Assembly: GCF_000582785.1 (NCBI RefSeq)
Contig: NZ_HG931173.1
Location: forward strand, 1,240,309 to 1,293,904
Length of the DNA: 53,596 nucleotides
Source of the DNA: Candidatus Blastococcus massiliensis AP3
GTDB lineage: Bacteria; Actinomycetota; Actinomycetes; Mycobacteriales; Geodermatophilaceae
Direction: 5' to 3'
The notes below the pieces were generated by a model that did not search any database, was not told where the DNA came from, and saw only the letters and a program-made list of their open reading frames with translations. Each line of letters starts with the position of its first letter. The first letter of the stretch is position 1. This document shows, one piece after another, positions 40,457 to 49,055 of the stretch. The position numbers and the translations under genes are program-made.

Positions 40457-41425
40457 ATGGACTACACGCACCTCGGCCGCAGCGGCCTGACCGTCTCCCG
40501 CCTCTGCCTGGGGACCATGAACTTCGGCTGGCAGACCCCCGAGGCTGACTCGCACGCGATCATGGACCGGGCTCTCGCCGAGGGCGTGAACTTCTTCGAC
40601 ACGGCGAACGTCTACGGCCGGGACGCCGGCAAGGGCCGCACCGAGGAGGTGCTGGGCACCTGGTTCGCCCAGGGCGGGCAGCGGCGGGAGAGGACCGTGC
40701 TGGCCACCAAGGTCTACGGCAACATGACCGACTGGCCGAACGACACCTTCCTCTCGGCCCGCAACATCGTCCGCGCCTGCGAGGCCTCGCTCCGGCGCAT
40801 GCAGACCGAGTGGATCGACCTCTACCAGTTCCACCACGTCGACCTGAAGACGCCGTGGGAGGAGATCTGGCAGGCCTGCGAGACCCTCGTCGCCCAGGGC
40901 AAGGTGCTCTACGTCGGCTCCTCGAACCACGCCGCCTGGCAGATCGTCGCGGCCAACGAGGCGGCGGCACGACGGAACTTCCAGGGCCTGGTCAGCGAGC
41001 AGTCGCACTACAACCTGCTCACCCGGCACGTCGAGCTCGAGGTGCTGCCGGCCGCGCGGCACTACGGCGTCGGCATCATCCCGTGGAGCCCGCTGGCCGG
41101 CGGGCTGCTGGCCGGCGTCCTGGAGAAGGCAGAGAGCGGACGGCGCAGCGACGAGCGCACCCAGCGCCGGATCGAGAAGCTGCGCCCCCAGCTCGAGGAG
41201 TACGAGGCGTTCTGCCGCGAGATCGGTGCCGCGCCGGCCGACGTCGGCGTCGCCTGGCTGCTGCACCAGAAGGCGGTCACCGCCCCCATCGTCGGGCCGC
41301 GCACCATGGAGCAGTTCGAGGGCGCGCTCACCGCGCTGGAACTGACGCTGGACGACGCCCAGCTCGGCCGCCTCGACGAGATCTTCCCGGGCTACAAGGC
41401 CGCCCCTATGGAGTACGCGTGGTGA
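40457..41425 (+). CDS. Aldo/keto reductase
   Basis: A 322-residue NADPH-dependent (beta/alpha)8 reductase. Catalytic tetrad: Asp48, Tyr53 (FFDTANVYG), Lys85 (LATKVYG) and His126 (YQFHHVD). Start MDYTHLGRSGLTVSRLCLGTM and the GLVSEQSHYNLL and IPWSPLAGGLL motifs place it in the YajO/Tas-like AKR group. The C-terminus APIVGPRTMEQFEGAL binds the coenzyme phosphate. Substrate unknown. The ATG at 40457 has CAGGGTGG upstream. The last 20 bases overlap the convergent phosphoesterase gene. Confidence 0.93.
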   Translation: MDYTHLGRSGLTVSRLCLGTMNFGWQTPEADSHAIMDRALAEGVNFFDTANVYGRDAGKGRTEEVLGTWFAQGGQRRERTVLATKVYGNMTDWPNDTFLSARNIVRACEASLRRMQTEWIDLYQFHHVDLKTPWEEIWQACETLVAQGKVLYVGSSNHAAWQIVAANEAAARRNFQGLVSEQSHYNLLTRHVELEVLPAARHYGVGIIPWSPLAGGLLAGVLEKAESGRRSDERTQRRIEKLRPQLEEYEAFCREIGAAPADVGVAWLLHQKAVTAPIVGPRTMEQFEGALTALELTLDDAQLGRLDEIFPGYKAAPMEYAW

Positions 41426-41975
41426 CCGGCCAGGCCGCGACGGTCTCGTGGGCCGACGCCGGTCCCAGCCGGCTCTCGACGAGCCGCACCTCGCGGACCG
41501 GCCACACCGGCCCGCGGTAGTCCGCGAGCCGGTCGGTGACCGTCCCGTCGGCCGGCTGACGCGGACGCCATCTGCCGAGGGTCAGATGCGGGCGGAACGG
41601 ACGCTCCTCCACCGGCAGGTCCAGGGCGCGGGCCGCGGCGACCAGGCGCTCGGCCAGCTCGGCCAGCGGGCCGACGTCGCCGTCGACACCGGCCCAGGCC
41701 ACCTGCGGACGACGGAGCGACCCGAACCGTCCCCCGCCGGCCAAGCGCAGCCGGATGGGCGGCGCCGCGGCCACGGCGGGAGTCACGGCATCGGCGAGCC
41801 CGGTGATCAGCTCGCGCGGGACCGCGCCCAGGAACAGCAGCGTGAGGTGCCAGCGCGCCGGCTCGTTCCAGCGGGGTGCCCCGGCCAGTCCGCGCAGCGA
41901 CTGCACCGCTCGCTGCAGATCGGCGCGTGCGCCCTCGGGTGGATCGACGGCGAAGAACAGCCGGGCGGGGGTCAG
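41406..41975 (-). CDS. thpR: RNA 2',3'-cyclic phosphodiesterase (2H, ThpR-like), apparent CTG start
   Basis: A 189-residue 2H phosphoesterase. The two catalytic HxTx motifs are HLTLLFLG (~residues 43-50) and HLTLGR (~132-137). The first strand RLFFAVDPPEGARADLQRAV, which belongs to the fold, lies upstream of the first standard start (GTG at 41906), and no ATG, GTG or TTG precedes it. A CTG at 41975 overlaps the upstream stop as CTGA and would give LTPARLFFAVD, the expected N-terminus. There is no clear ribosome site, so translation would depend on coupling. These enzymes open 2',3'-cyclic phosphates of RNA ends. Confidence 0.85.
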   Translation of the reverse strand: MTPARLFFAVDPPEGARADLQRAVQSLRGLAGAPRWNEPARWHLTLLFLGAVPRELITGLADAVTPAVAAAPPIRLRLAGGGRFGSLRRPQVAWAGVDGDVGPLAELAERLVAAARALDLPVEERPFRPHLTLGRWRPRQPADGTVTDRLADYRGPVWPVREVRLVESRLGPASAHETVAAWPVTTRTP

Positions 41976-42358
41976 CCGCCGACCGCCAGACCGGCCAACT
42001 GCAGCGCGGTGACCAACCGGAGCCGCTCGACGTCGCGGGCGCGCCCCGGGGGTTCGGTGGCCAGCGCGTGCGGCACGCCGAGCATGCCGGCCGCCTCGAC
42101 GAGGACGTCGTCGTAGGCGGCCTGCAGGGCACGTCGACGCACCATCGGAGCTCCGGCAGGAATCAGGTCCAGCTGTCGGCCCAGCCGGCGGATGTCGGCG
42201 GCCACCGCCTCCACCGGCCGTCGTCCGGCTGCCGGGTTGTGCCGCGCGCGGCGTCGGGCGGCGCGCTCGGCCAGCCAGCGTTCCGCCGGGAGGTACCCGA
42301 CGACGACGGCGCAGAGCGCGGCGAACGGGAGGCCGAGCAGGACGAGTGAGCCGGTCAT
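41972..42358 (-). CDS. Membrane-anchored conserved actinobacterial protein
   Basis: A 128-residue protein. One N-terminal TM helix (SLVLLGLPFAALCAVVVGYLP, split by a Pro; residues ~4-24) is followed by a basic cytoplasmic region (RAARRRARHNPAAGRRPVE) and helical segments with ADIRRLGRQLDLIP, RRRALQAAYDDVLVEAAGMLGV and DVERLRLVTALQLAGLAV. I recognise it as a recurrent actinobacterial protein but know no function. GGAG lies 6-9 bases before the ATG at 42358. Its stop overlaps the CTG start of the phosphoesterase gene. Confidence 0.75.
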   Translation of the reverse strand: MTGSLVLLGLPFAALCAVVVGYLPAERWLAERAARRRARHNPAAGRRPVEAVAADIRRLGRQLDLIPAGAPMVRRRALQAAYDDVLVEAAGMLGVPHALATEPPGRARDVERLRLVTALQLAGLAVGG

Positions 42359-42404
42359 GGCAACTCCGGACCGTGACGGACGGACGGCCCGACCGTACCG
42401 CGGA

Positions 42405-43799
42405 TCAGCCGCGCGGCGGACCGGACTGGACGCCCGGCGTCCGCCCGGCGACCACCTCCTCCTCGGCGCGCTCCCGGGGCGCGAGGGCAGCTCGTTCCCC
42501 GACCTGCAACCGCACCCAGGGGCGTGCCCGCACCCGCTCCACCCGCACGGACCGCCCGCGGCCGAGCAGCAGGCCGGCGACCCCCGCGGCCACGACGACG
42601 ACGCCGCCACCGAGGAGCAGCCCCCAGCGCGGCCCGAGGTGCTCGGCGATGAGGCCGATCAGGGGCGCGCCGATCGGCGTCCCGCCCATGAAGCACATGA
42701 AGTACAGCGCCATGACCCGGCCGCGCATCTGCGGGTCCACGCCCAGCTGGACGAAGCTGTTGTTGGCCACGCTGAAGACCAGCGCAGCCGCACCCGTGGG
42801 CACCAGCAGCACACCGAAGGCCACATGGCCCGGCATCAGTCCGGTGATCACGGTCAGCACGCCGAACACCAGCGCGGAGCCGACCAGGAAGCGCTGTCTG
42901 GGTCGCTGGCTCCGCCGCGTGGAGAGCAGCGCACCGCTGAGCGAACCGATCGCGAACACCGTGGAGAGCAGACCGAACGCCTCGGCGCCCAGGCCGAACT
43001 CCGCCCGGGCCATCAGCGCGATGGTGATCTGGTAGTTGAAGCCGAAGGTGCCGACGACGAACGCCAGCCCCATCGCCAGCATCAGGTCCCGATGGGCCCA
43101 GGCGTAGGCCGCCCCCGCACGCAGCTGTCCCTTGCCCCGTGCCACCCGGTCGCTGGGCCGGAGCTCGTCGGCGCGCATGGAGCCCAGGGCGAGGATGGTG
43201 AAGCCGAAGCTGGCCGCGTTGATGAAGAAGGCCGGGGCCGTGTTCCCCGAGGCGGCGCCGATCAGGAGACCCGCCACCGCCGGGCCCGCGAGTCGGGCAC
43301 CGTTGAAGATCGTCGAGTTGAGACTGACCGCGTTGGTCAGCAGCTCGGGCCCCACCATCTCCGAGACGAATGCCTGCCGGACGGGGGCGTCGATCGCCGC
43401 GGCCGCACCCAGGCCGCTGGCGAGCACGAAGACGTGCCAGAGGGCCACCGCGTCGGTGACCACCAGGACGGCGAGGATCAGCGCGAGCAGACCCATGGCG
43501 GCCTGGGAGATCTGCAGCAGCCGGCGCTTGGGATAGCGGTCGGCGAGCAGCCCGCCGTAGGGGCTCAGGAGCACGGTGGGGGCGAACTGCAGGGCGGTGA
43601 TGAGCCCGAGGGCGACCCCGCTGTCGTCGGTGAGCTGCAGGACCAGCCAGTCCTGGCCGATCCGCTGCATCCACGTCCCGGTCTGGCTGACCAGGTTCGC
43701 CGACGCGTACCGGCGATAGTTGCGCACGCGCAGGGCGCGGAACATGCCACCGCGGGCCCGTCCCTGCTCGGCGCTCCGGGCGGGGCTCGTCCGGGTCAC
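42405..43799 (-). CDS. MFS transporter, EntS/MFS_3-like, MarR-linked
   Basis: A 464-residue transporter with 12 TM helices. The opening MFRALRVRNYRRYASANLVSQTG and GTWMQRIGQDWLVLQLT are typical of the MFS_3 group; loop 2-3 reads GGLLADRYPKRRLL (~81-94), and TM5 region PVRQAFVSEMVGPELL. The C-terminal ~60 residues are charged and lack TM helices. The GTG overlaps the MarR stop (GTGA 43796-43799). A MarR/MFS pair of this kind is usually a drug-efflux unit induced by its substrate. Confidence 0.9.
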   Translation of the reverse strand: MTRTSPARSAEQGRARGGMFRALRVRNYRRYASANLVSQTGTWMQRIGQDWLVLQLTDDSGVALGLITALQFAPTVLLSPYGGLLADRYPKRRLLQISQAAMGLLALILAVLVVTDAVALWHVFVLASGLGAAAAIDAPVRQAFVSEMVGPELLTNAVSLNSTIFNGARLAGPAVAGLLIGAASGNTAPAFFINAASFGFTILALGSMRADELRPSDRVARGKGQLRAGAAYAWAHRDLMLAMGLAFVVGTFGFNYQITIALMARAEFGLGAEAFGLLSTVFAIGSLSGALLSTRRSQRPRQRFLVGSALVFGVLTVITGLMPGHVAFGVLLVPTGAAALVFSVANNSFVQLGVDPQMRGRVMALYFMCFMGGTPIGAPLIGLIAEHLGPRWGLLLGGGVVVVAAGVAGLLLGRGRSVRVERVRARPWVRLQVGERAALAPRERAEEEVVAGRTPGVQSGPPRG

Positions 43800-44230
43800 C
43801 CGCTGACCAGCTTGTCGATGATCGTGGCCGCCTCCCGGAGCGCGCCCCGTTCCTCCGGCGTCAGCTCCTGCAGCCGCCCCGACAGCCAGGCCTCGCGGGC
43901 CCGCCCCTCGGCGGCGAGCATCTCCCCGGCCCGGTCGGTGAGCCCGAGGACGACCTGCCGCCGGTCGGTCGGGTGCGGTGTGCGCGTGACCAGACCCATG
44001 TCCTCCAGCGCCACCACCACCCGGGTCATCGAGGGCGGCTGGACCCGCTCGTGGGCGGCCAGCTCCCCCGCGCTCATGGGCCCGTGGCGCTTGAGCGTGG
44101 ACAGCGCCGACAGGTGCGTGAGCGTCACCGAGGTGTCGACGCGCTGGTTCCGCAGCCGTCGCGCGAACCGCATGACCGCCAGCCGCAGTTCATGGGCGAG
44201 CGCCGCGGTGTCCAGCGTCGTCCGACTCAC
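43796..44230 (-). CDS. MarR-family transcriptional regulator
   Basis: A 144-residue winged-helix repressor: dimer helix 1 (ALAHELRLAVMRFARRLRN), HTH (MSAGELAAHERVQPPSMTRVVVALEDMG, ~51-78), wing LVTRTPHPTDRRQVVLGLT (~79-97) and C-terminal dimerisation helices. The GTG at 44230 has no ribosome site; a TAACTAT-like -10 stands 5-7 bases upstream, so the transcript may be leaderless. The dyad at 44235-44253 overlaps this promoter and is the probable autoregulatory operator. Translation is coupled to the downstream MFS gene. Confidence 0.93.
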   Translation of the reverse strand: MSRTTLDTAALAHELRLAVMRFARRLRNQRVDTSVTLTHLSALSTLKRHGPMSAGELAAHERVQPPSMTRVVVALEDMGLVTRTPHPTDRRQVVLGLTDRAGEMLAAEGRAREAWLSGRLQELTPEERGALREAATIIDKLVSG

Positions 44231-44234
44231 GATA

Positions 44235-44253
44235 GTTAGCGTACCTCACTAAC
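44235..44253 (-). promoter_or_regulatory. MarR operator overlapping its promoter
   Basis: On the minus strand GTTAG and CTAAC flank a 9-base centre: GTTAGTGAGGTACGCTAAC. The right half merges with TAACTAT, a plausible -10 just before the GTG at 44230. MarR repressors commonly bind TTAG-type dyads of this size next to their own start. Confidence 0.55.
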
Positions 44254-44273
44254 GGCCGGGGTGACCGACGAGA

Positions 44274-44305
44274 AGGGCCCCGTCACCGGTGGGTGACGGG
44301 GCCCT
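44274..44305 (-). terminator. Terminator of the purine permease gene
   Basis: AGGGCCCCGTCACC (44274-44287) pairs perfectly with GGTGACGGGGCCCT (44292-44305), a 14-bp stem with a 4-base loop. It begins 16 bases after the permease stop. On the minus strand it is followed by TCTCG, a very short pyrimidine run. It insulates the MarR promoter. Confidence 0.8.
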
Positions 44306-44321
44306 GCGAGGGGGACCTCGC

Positions 44322-45872
44322 TCAGACGATCTGCTGGATCGGTTCCAGGGCGAAGTAGATGACGAACATGACCGCGATGATCCACATCAGCGGGTGGATG
44401 TCCTTGCGCCGCCCGATGACCAGGCGCAGCAGCACGAAGCTGATCACGCCCGCCCCGATGCCGTTGGTGATCGAGTACGTGAACGGCATGAGCGCGATGG
44501 TGAGGAAGGCCGGGATGACCAGGGACATGTCGTCCCACGCCAGGTGCCGGATCTGGGTGATCATCAGCGCGCCGACGATGACCAGGGCCGGGGCCGCGGC
44601 CTCCGACGGCACGGCCAGCACCAGCGGGCTGAAGAACATCATGAGCAGGAACAGCGCGCCGGTGACGACACTGGCCAGGCCGGTGCGCGCGCCGTCGGCG
44701 ACGCCCGCGGTGCTCTCGATGTAGGTCGTGTTCGACGAGACGCTGCCCGCGCCACCGGCGGCGGCGGCCAGCGAGTCGACGAGCAGGACCGGCTGGGACC
44801 TGGGCAGGTTGCGGTTCTCGTCGAGCAGGTCACCCTCGGCGCCGACGGCGGTCACCGTGCCCACGGTGTCGAAGAAGTCCGCGATCATGATCGAGAACAC
44901 GATCAGCAGCGCGGCGATGATGCCGATGCGCTCGAACCCGCCGAACAGCGAGAAGTTGCCGAGCAGCGACAGGTCCGGGGTGCTCACGACGTCGTCGGGC
45001 AGCGCCGGCGTCTGCAGCGCCCAGCCACGCGAGTTGACCTCCTCGCCGCCGGCCGTCCGCGGACCGACCTCCGCGATCGCCTCGACGACGATCGCGAGCA
45101 CGGTGGTCGCCAGGATGCCGATCAGCAGGGCGCCCTTGACCTTGCGCACGACCAGCACGGCGGTGAGCAGCAGACCGATGACGAAGACCAGCATCGGCCA
45201 GCCGGCCAGCCCGCCGTCGACGCCGAAGCTGATCGGCGTTCCCTGACCCGCGCGGACGATGCCGGCGTTCGCCAGGCCGATGATCGTCAGGAAGAACCCG
45301 ATGCCGACGGCGATCGCGACCTTCAACTGAGCCGGGATCGCCTCGAACACCGCTCGCCGGAACCCGGTCAGCACCAGGACGGTGATGATCAGCCCCTGGA
45401 GCACGACGAGGCCCATGATCTCGGGCCAGGACAGCTGGGTGGCGGCGAAGACGGCGACGATGGCGTTGATGCCCAGTCCGGCGGCCAGCGCGAGGGGGTA
45501 GCGGCCGACGATGCCCATGACGATCGTCAGCGCACCCGCGATCAACGCGGTGACCGCGGCGATGCCCTGGAACGGCAGCACGGTCCCCTCGACGTCGGCT
45601 CCCTGCGTGCCGTCCAGGCCCGGGATGCTCGTGAGGATGATCGGGTTGAGCAGCACGATGTAGGCCATCGTGAAGAAGGTCGTCAGACCGCCGCGGACCT
45701 CGCGGGACAGCGTCGAGCGTCGGGCGGTGATCTCGAAGTAGCGGTCCAGGCCGTTCTTCGGCTTGGCCCGCGGCCCCTCGCTGCGGTGCGGGGTACCCGG
45801 GTCCGCGGCGACGTCCGCCGGTGTGTCACCGGGGGCGGTGCTGCCCGCGGACGGGCCGAACTTCTCTGCCAT
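44322..45872 (-). CDS. NCS2 purine permease, AzgA/GhxP-like
   Basis: A 516-residue nucleobase:cation symporter. After a ~40-residue Pro/Gly-rich N-terminus comes LDRYFEITARRSTLSREVRGG, typical of the hypoxanthine/guanine branch, then about 12-14 TM helices. TFFTMAYIVLLNPIIL, LAAGLGINAIVAVF, IADFFDTVGTVTAVG and SNTTYIESTAGVADGARTGLASV are conserved for AzgA/PbuG-type carriers and include the substrate-site Asp/Glu. It should import hypoxanthine, guanine or adenine. No purine riboswitch is visible in the upstream region, only an AT-richer stretch with ATGATCAT at ~45971-45978 and possible -35 TTGCAG. Confidence 0.93.
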   Translation of the reverse strand: MAEKFGPSAGSTAPGDTPADVAADPGTPHRSEGPRAKPKNGLDRYFEITARRSTLSREVRGGLTTFFTMAYIVLLNPIILTSIPGLDGTQGADVEGTVLPFQGIAAVTALIAGALTIVMGIVGRYPLALAAGLGINAIVAVFAATQLSWPEIMGLVVLQGLIITVLVLTGFRRAVFEAIPAQLKVAIAVGIGFFLTIIGLANAGIVRAGQGTPISFGVDGGLAGWPMLVFVIGLLLTAVLVVRKVKGALLIGILATTVLAIVVEAIAEVGPRTAGGEEVNSRGWALQTPALPDDVVSTPDLSLLGNFSLFGGFERIGIIAALLIVFSIMIADFFDTVGTVTAVGAEGDLLDENRNLPRSQPVLLVDSLAAAAGGAGSVSSNTTYIESTAGVADGARTGLASVVTGALFLLMMFFSPLVLAVPSEAAAPALVIVGALMITQIRHLAWDDMSLVIPAFLTIALMPFTYSITNGIGAGVISFVLLRLVIGRRKDIHPLMWIIAVMFVIYFALEPIQQIV

Positions 45873-46040
45873 GACGACTCCACGACGAATGGCCGGGCGG
45901 GCGAGTGGCGGGGGAAGCGCGCGTCTGCCGGCCGGGGTGCGATCTGGAACGAGCGGCGACAGCGTGCCACATGATCATTTCGTTTCTGCAACAGCTGAGG
46001 AAGGCGGGGTGTGAGCCTCGTCGCGTCCTACAGTCGGGGC

Positions 46041-46262
46041 GTGCCGTCACCGACCAAGCAGGCCCCGCCGCCGCTGCAGGTGGACACCGCCCGCGTCGTC
46101 CTCGCCGGGATCGGGGTGTGGGCGGTCGCCCTCGTCGTCGTGCTGCTGCTGGGCGACCGGGTCGACCGGATGTGGACCTGGACCTGCCTGGCCGCCATCG
46201 CCCTCGCCGTCCTGGGGCTGGCCATCATGCGCTGGCAGGGCCAGCTCGGCCGGAAGGACTAG
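46041..46262 (+). CDS. DUF2530 small membrane protein
   Basis: A 73-residue protein with two TM helices (VVLAGIGVWAVALVVVLLL, ~16-34, and WTCLAAIALAVLGLAIM, ~44-60) separated by DRVDRMW, with a QGQLGRKD tail: the DUF2530 pattern, actinobacterial and of unknown function. The GTG at 46041 is preferred because TACAGT (46029-46034) would be a -10 seven bases upstream, making the mRNA leaderless; a GTG at 46011 would add ten residues. Its stop overlaps the DUF3027 stop as CTAG (46259-46262). Confidence 0.82.
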   Translation: MPSPTKQAPPPLQVDTARVVLAGIGVWAVALVVVLLLGDRVDRMWTWTCLAAIALAVLGLAIMRWQGQLGRKD

Positions 46263-47080
46263 TCGGTCAGGACGTCGTAGGTCCCGGTGTCGTAGCGCGC
46301 GGACCGGACCACCTCGGTGGGCTCCACGACGACGAGCGTCGCCTGGCTGTGCGCTCCACAGCCGTAGTCGGCGGCGACGACCCGTCCGTCCGCCGGGGCG
46401 TAGAGGTTGCCGCACGCGCCGACCCGCTGGCGGAGCGACCCGGCCAGGGGCAACCAGAAACCGCAGGTGCCGCACGGGCCGGGGGCCGAGCGGGCCATCG
46501 CCGAGCCGGGACCGAAGTCACCGCCGCTCCAGCGGGCGACCGCCTCGGCGCGGCCCTCCGCCGACATGACCCGCTCGCGACCGAGACCGAGCTCGGAGGC
46601 GACGATCCGGCCCTCGGGATCGTCCGCGGAGTCGTCGTCGGCCGTGTACGCCGGCACGAGCCGCGGGTCGTCCTCGGTGGAGGGCAGCACGTCGCCGACG
46701 GAGAGGTCGCCGGGCCGCAGCCGCTCGTGCCACGGCACCCAGGCCGGGGCGAGCAGCGCCTGGTCACCGGGCAGCAGCACGACCTCGTCGACGGTCACCG
46801 CGTCGTCGCCGGGCACCACGGCCACGGTCACCGCCCAGTGCCAGCCCACGTATCCGGGCAGCCGGCTGGCGAAGCTGTGGGTACCGGCCGCGCCGAGCGC
46901 CTCGGGCTCGACCCCGTCGACGACGGGCGGGTCGACCTCGGGGGTGAGACCGAGGTGCTCGCCGACCAGGTCGGGATCACCCGCGGTCTCGGCCGCCGCG
47001 GCGCGGGCCAGCTCGACCGCGTCGGCGAGGGGCCCCGGGTCGGCGGATGCGGACCAGCGGGCGGCGGAGGACTCGGACAC
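46259..47080 (-). CDS. DUF3027 family protein
   Basis: A 273-residue soluble protein with the DUF3027 layout: an N-terminal helix (AVELARAAAAETAGDPDLVGEHLG), HSFASRLPGYVGWHWAVTVAV, DEVVLLPGDQALLAPAWVPWHERLRPGDL, and a Cys-bearing C-terminal part (GPCGTCGFWLPLAGSLRQ, GACGNLYAPADGRVV, DYGCGAHS). The C-x-x-C plus two further Cys could bind zinc. The family is common in actinobacteria, often beside the DUF2530 and MFS genes, as here; function unknown. GTG start at 47080 with AGGGA upstream. Confidence 0.88.
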   Translation of the reverse strand: MSESSAARWSASADPGPLADAVELARAAAAETAGDPDLVGEHLGLTPEVDPPVVDGVEPEALGAAGTHSFASRLPGYVGWHWAVTVAVVPGDDAVTVDEVVLLPGDQALLAPAWVPWHERLRPGDLSVGDVLPSTEDDPRLVPAYTADDDSADDPEGRIVASELGLGRERVMSAEGRAEAVARWSGGDFGPGSAMARSAPGPCGTCGFWLPLAGSLRQRVGACGNLYAPADGRVVAADYGCGAHSQATLVVVEPTEVVRSARYDTGTYDVLTD

Positions 47081-47178
47081 GACGCCATCATCCCTGAGAG
47101 GCGCCCCCGGCGGTGCGGCCGACCCCCCACGGCGAGGGATCGGGCCGTCCGCGGCGGCCGGTGCGGCACCATGGACCC

Positions 47179-48603
47179 GTGCCTGCCTCCCGCCGTCCCG
47201 GTGCGCGTCGGCGAGGCTCGTCCGCCGAGGACCGGATGGACACCGCACCGGTGGACGCACCTCGCGTCACGGTCACCCGCGTGGCGATCTCGCGCAGCAG
47301 GGAGCTCTCCCGCGCCGCCGCCCGCCGGGTGCAGGCGGCCAGCGAGGCGGACGGCGCCGATTCCAGCGGGCTGAGCCGGCTGCTGTGGGTCAACGCCCTG
47401 CACATGGCCGGCGACGCCCTCATCGCCGTCTCCCTGGCCGGCACGCTGTTCTTCGCGGCCACGACCGACGCCCAGCGCGGCAACGTGGCGCTGTACCTGC
47501 TGGTGACCATGGCGCCCTTCGCGGTGCTCGCCCCGGTCATCGGCCCGCTGCTGGACAGGCTGCAGCGCGGCCGGCGGTGGGCGCTGGCCGGCAGCTCGTT
47601 CGGCCGGGCGGCGCTCGCGATCTTCATGGCGGCGCACTACGACGACCTGCTGCTCTACCCCGCGGCCCTGGGCGTCCTGGTGCTGTCGAAGGCGCACAAC
47701 GTGCTGCGCGCCGCCGTCGTCCCCCGCGTCCTGCCGCCCACGCTGTCGCTCACCTCGGCCAACGCCCGGCTGTCGGTGTTCGGACTCGCGACGTCGGGTG
47801 TCGCCGGGGCGATCGGCGCCGGGGTGGCCTGGGCCCTGGGCTTCGAGCCCGAGCTCTGGGTGACCGCCGCGGTCTTCACGACGTCGGGTGTGCTCGCCAC
47901 GCGGCTGCCGCGGCACGTCGACGTCCCCACCGGGGAGCTCCCGGCCGACGTGCTGAGCACCGCGGAGATCCCGGTGGCCGGCCGCCGGCGCCGGCGGGTG
48001 AGCCCGCACGTGGTGCTGGCGCTGCGCGCGACGGCGGCGCTGCGCGGGTTGAGCGGCTTCCTCACGATCTTCCTGGCCTTCCTCGTGCAGGCCGAGTTCG
48101 CCGACGGGTGGACGGCGACGCTCGCGCTCGGCGGCGTGGCCGTCGCCGCGGGCGCCGGGAGCTTCCTCGGCACGGCCGCCGGCTCCCGGCTGGGCACCGC
48201 CGCGCCGGACCGCGTCGTGCTGTTCGCGGCCGGCACCGCGGCCGCCGTCACCGTCCTCGCGGCCGTCTTCTACGGCTTCGGCATGGCCGTCCTCGTCGCG
48301 GGCGTCGCCGCGGTGACCAACGCGCTCGGCAAGGTCTCGCTGGACGCGATCATCCAGCGGGAGGTGCCCGAGAACCTGCGCGCCTCGGCCTTCGCCCGCT
48401 CGGAGACTGTGCTGCAGCTGGCGTGGGTCGCCGGCGGCGGGCTGGCGATCGCCCTGCCGACCACCGGATGGATCGGCTTCACGGTGGCCGCGGCGCTGCT
48501 CGTGCTCGCCGTCGGCCTGGTGCTCTGGAGCCTGGTCGGCGGCCGGCCCTCCCCCGCGCCGGTGTCGCCCGACGCACCGACGAGCCCGCTGGGGACCCGA
48601 TGA
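47179..48603 (+). CDS. MFS transporter (actinobacterial conserved locus)
   Basis: A 474-residue membrane protein with ~12 TM helices after a long basic N-terminus (~70 residues). Segments GLSRLLWVNALHMAGDALIAVSLAGTLFF, APVIGPLLDRLQRGRRWAL, VLSKAHNVLRAAVVPRVLP and NALGKVSLDAIIQREVPENLRASAFARSE are typical of the MFS protein adjacent to DUF2771/DUF3027 in actinobacteria (Rv0876c in M. tuberculosis, from memory). The GTG at 47179 is chosen because homologues have a basic extension; an ATG at 47236 is an alternative. The stop overlaps the lipoprotein ATG (ATGA 48600-48603). Substrate unknown. Confidence 0.86.
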   Translation: MPASRRPGARRRGSSAEDRMDTAPVDAPRVTVTRVAISRSRELSRAAARRVQAASEADGADSSGLSRLLWVNALHMAGDALIAVSLAGTLFFAATTDAQRGNVALYLLVTMAPFAVLAPVIGPLLDRLQRGRRWALAGSSFGRAALAIFMAAHYDDLLLYPAALGVLVLSKAHNVLRAAVVPRVLPPTLSLTSANARLSVFGLATSGVAGAIGAGVAWALGFEPELWVTAAVFTTSGVLATRLPRHVDVPTGELPADVLSTAEIPVAGRRRRRVSPHVVLALRATAALRGLSGFLTIFLAFLVQAEFADGWTATLALGGVAVAAGAGSFLGTAAGSRLGTAAPDRVVLFAAGTAAAVTVLAAVFYGFGMAVLVAGVAAVTNALGKVSLDAIIQREVPENLRASAFARSETVLQLAWVAGGGLAIALPTTGWIGFTVAAALLVLAVGLVLWSLVGGRPSPAPVSPDAPTSPLGTR

Positions 48604-49055
48604 CCGTGACACCGACGAACGCGATCCGCCTGCTGCCGGCCCTGGTCCTCCTGCTCGCCGGCTGCGCGAGCGGCGAGGACGGCCCCGGCGAGGTCCGCGT
48701 CCAGGCGGGCGCCCAGGACGTGCAGGCGCAGGCGGTGCAGGGCTGCGAGGGCGGCGACCCGGTGCGCTACGACACCCAGCCGCCGGTCGTCGAGGTGCCC
48801 CCGGACACCGAGATCACGCTCACCGTGCCCGCGTCGGTGGCCGAACGCGGCTGGGCCGTCCAGTTCTACGACGAGAACCTCGAGGAGGCGATCAACGAGC
48901 CGCTCGACGTCCCCGACGGCGAGGCCAAGGTCTCCGTCGTCAGCAGCGCCGACGCCGTCCCGCCGGCGTTCTACCTGCTCGTCATCGAGAACAAGGGCGG
49001 CGACTGCGGTGCGTGGTCGCGCGCCTGGCCGGTCGGCTTCATCCGCGCCGGCTAG
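48600..49055 (+). CDS. DUF2771 lipoprotein
   Basis: A 151-residue lipoprotein. The signal peptide ends in a lipobox LLLAGC, with Cys22 as the lipidation site. The mature part is one beta-rich domain with QGCEGGDPVRYDTQPPVVEVPP, GWAVQFYDENLEEAIN and a final CGAWSRAWPVGFIRAG containing a probable disulfide Cys. It is coupled to the MFS gene by an ATGA overlap, so the two likely work together at the membrane; the role is unknown. Its stop abuts that of the cold-shock gene (GCTAGCTAGC). Confidence 0.85.
   Translation: MTVTPTNAIRLLPALVLLLAGCASGEDGPGEVRVQAGAQDVQAQAVQGCEGGDPVRYDTQPPVVEVPPDTEITLTVPASVAERGWAVQFYDENLEEAINEPLDVPDGEAKVSVVSSADAVPPAFYLLVIENKGGDCGAWSRAWPVGFIRAG

Noticed and set aside
45873-46040. 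Purine riboswitch before the NCS2 permease gene
   Set aside because: No conserved three-way-junction core can be folded; the leader seems too short.
46407-49055. 882-codon plus-strand open frame
   Set aside because: Only the last 151 codons (DUF2771 lipoprotein) make sense; the earlier part is antisense to DUF3027 and out of frame with the MFS gene.
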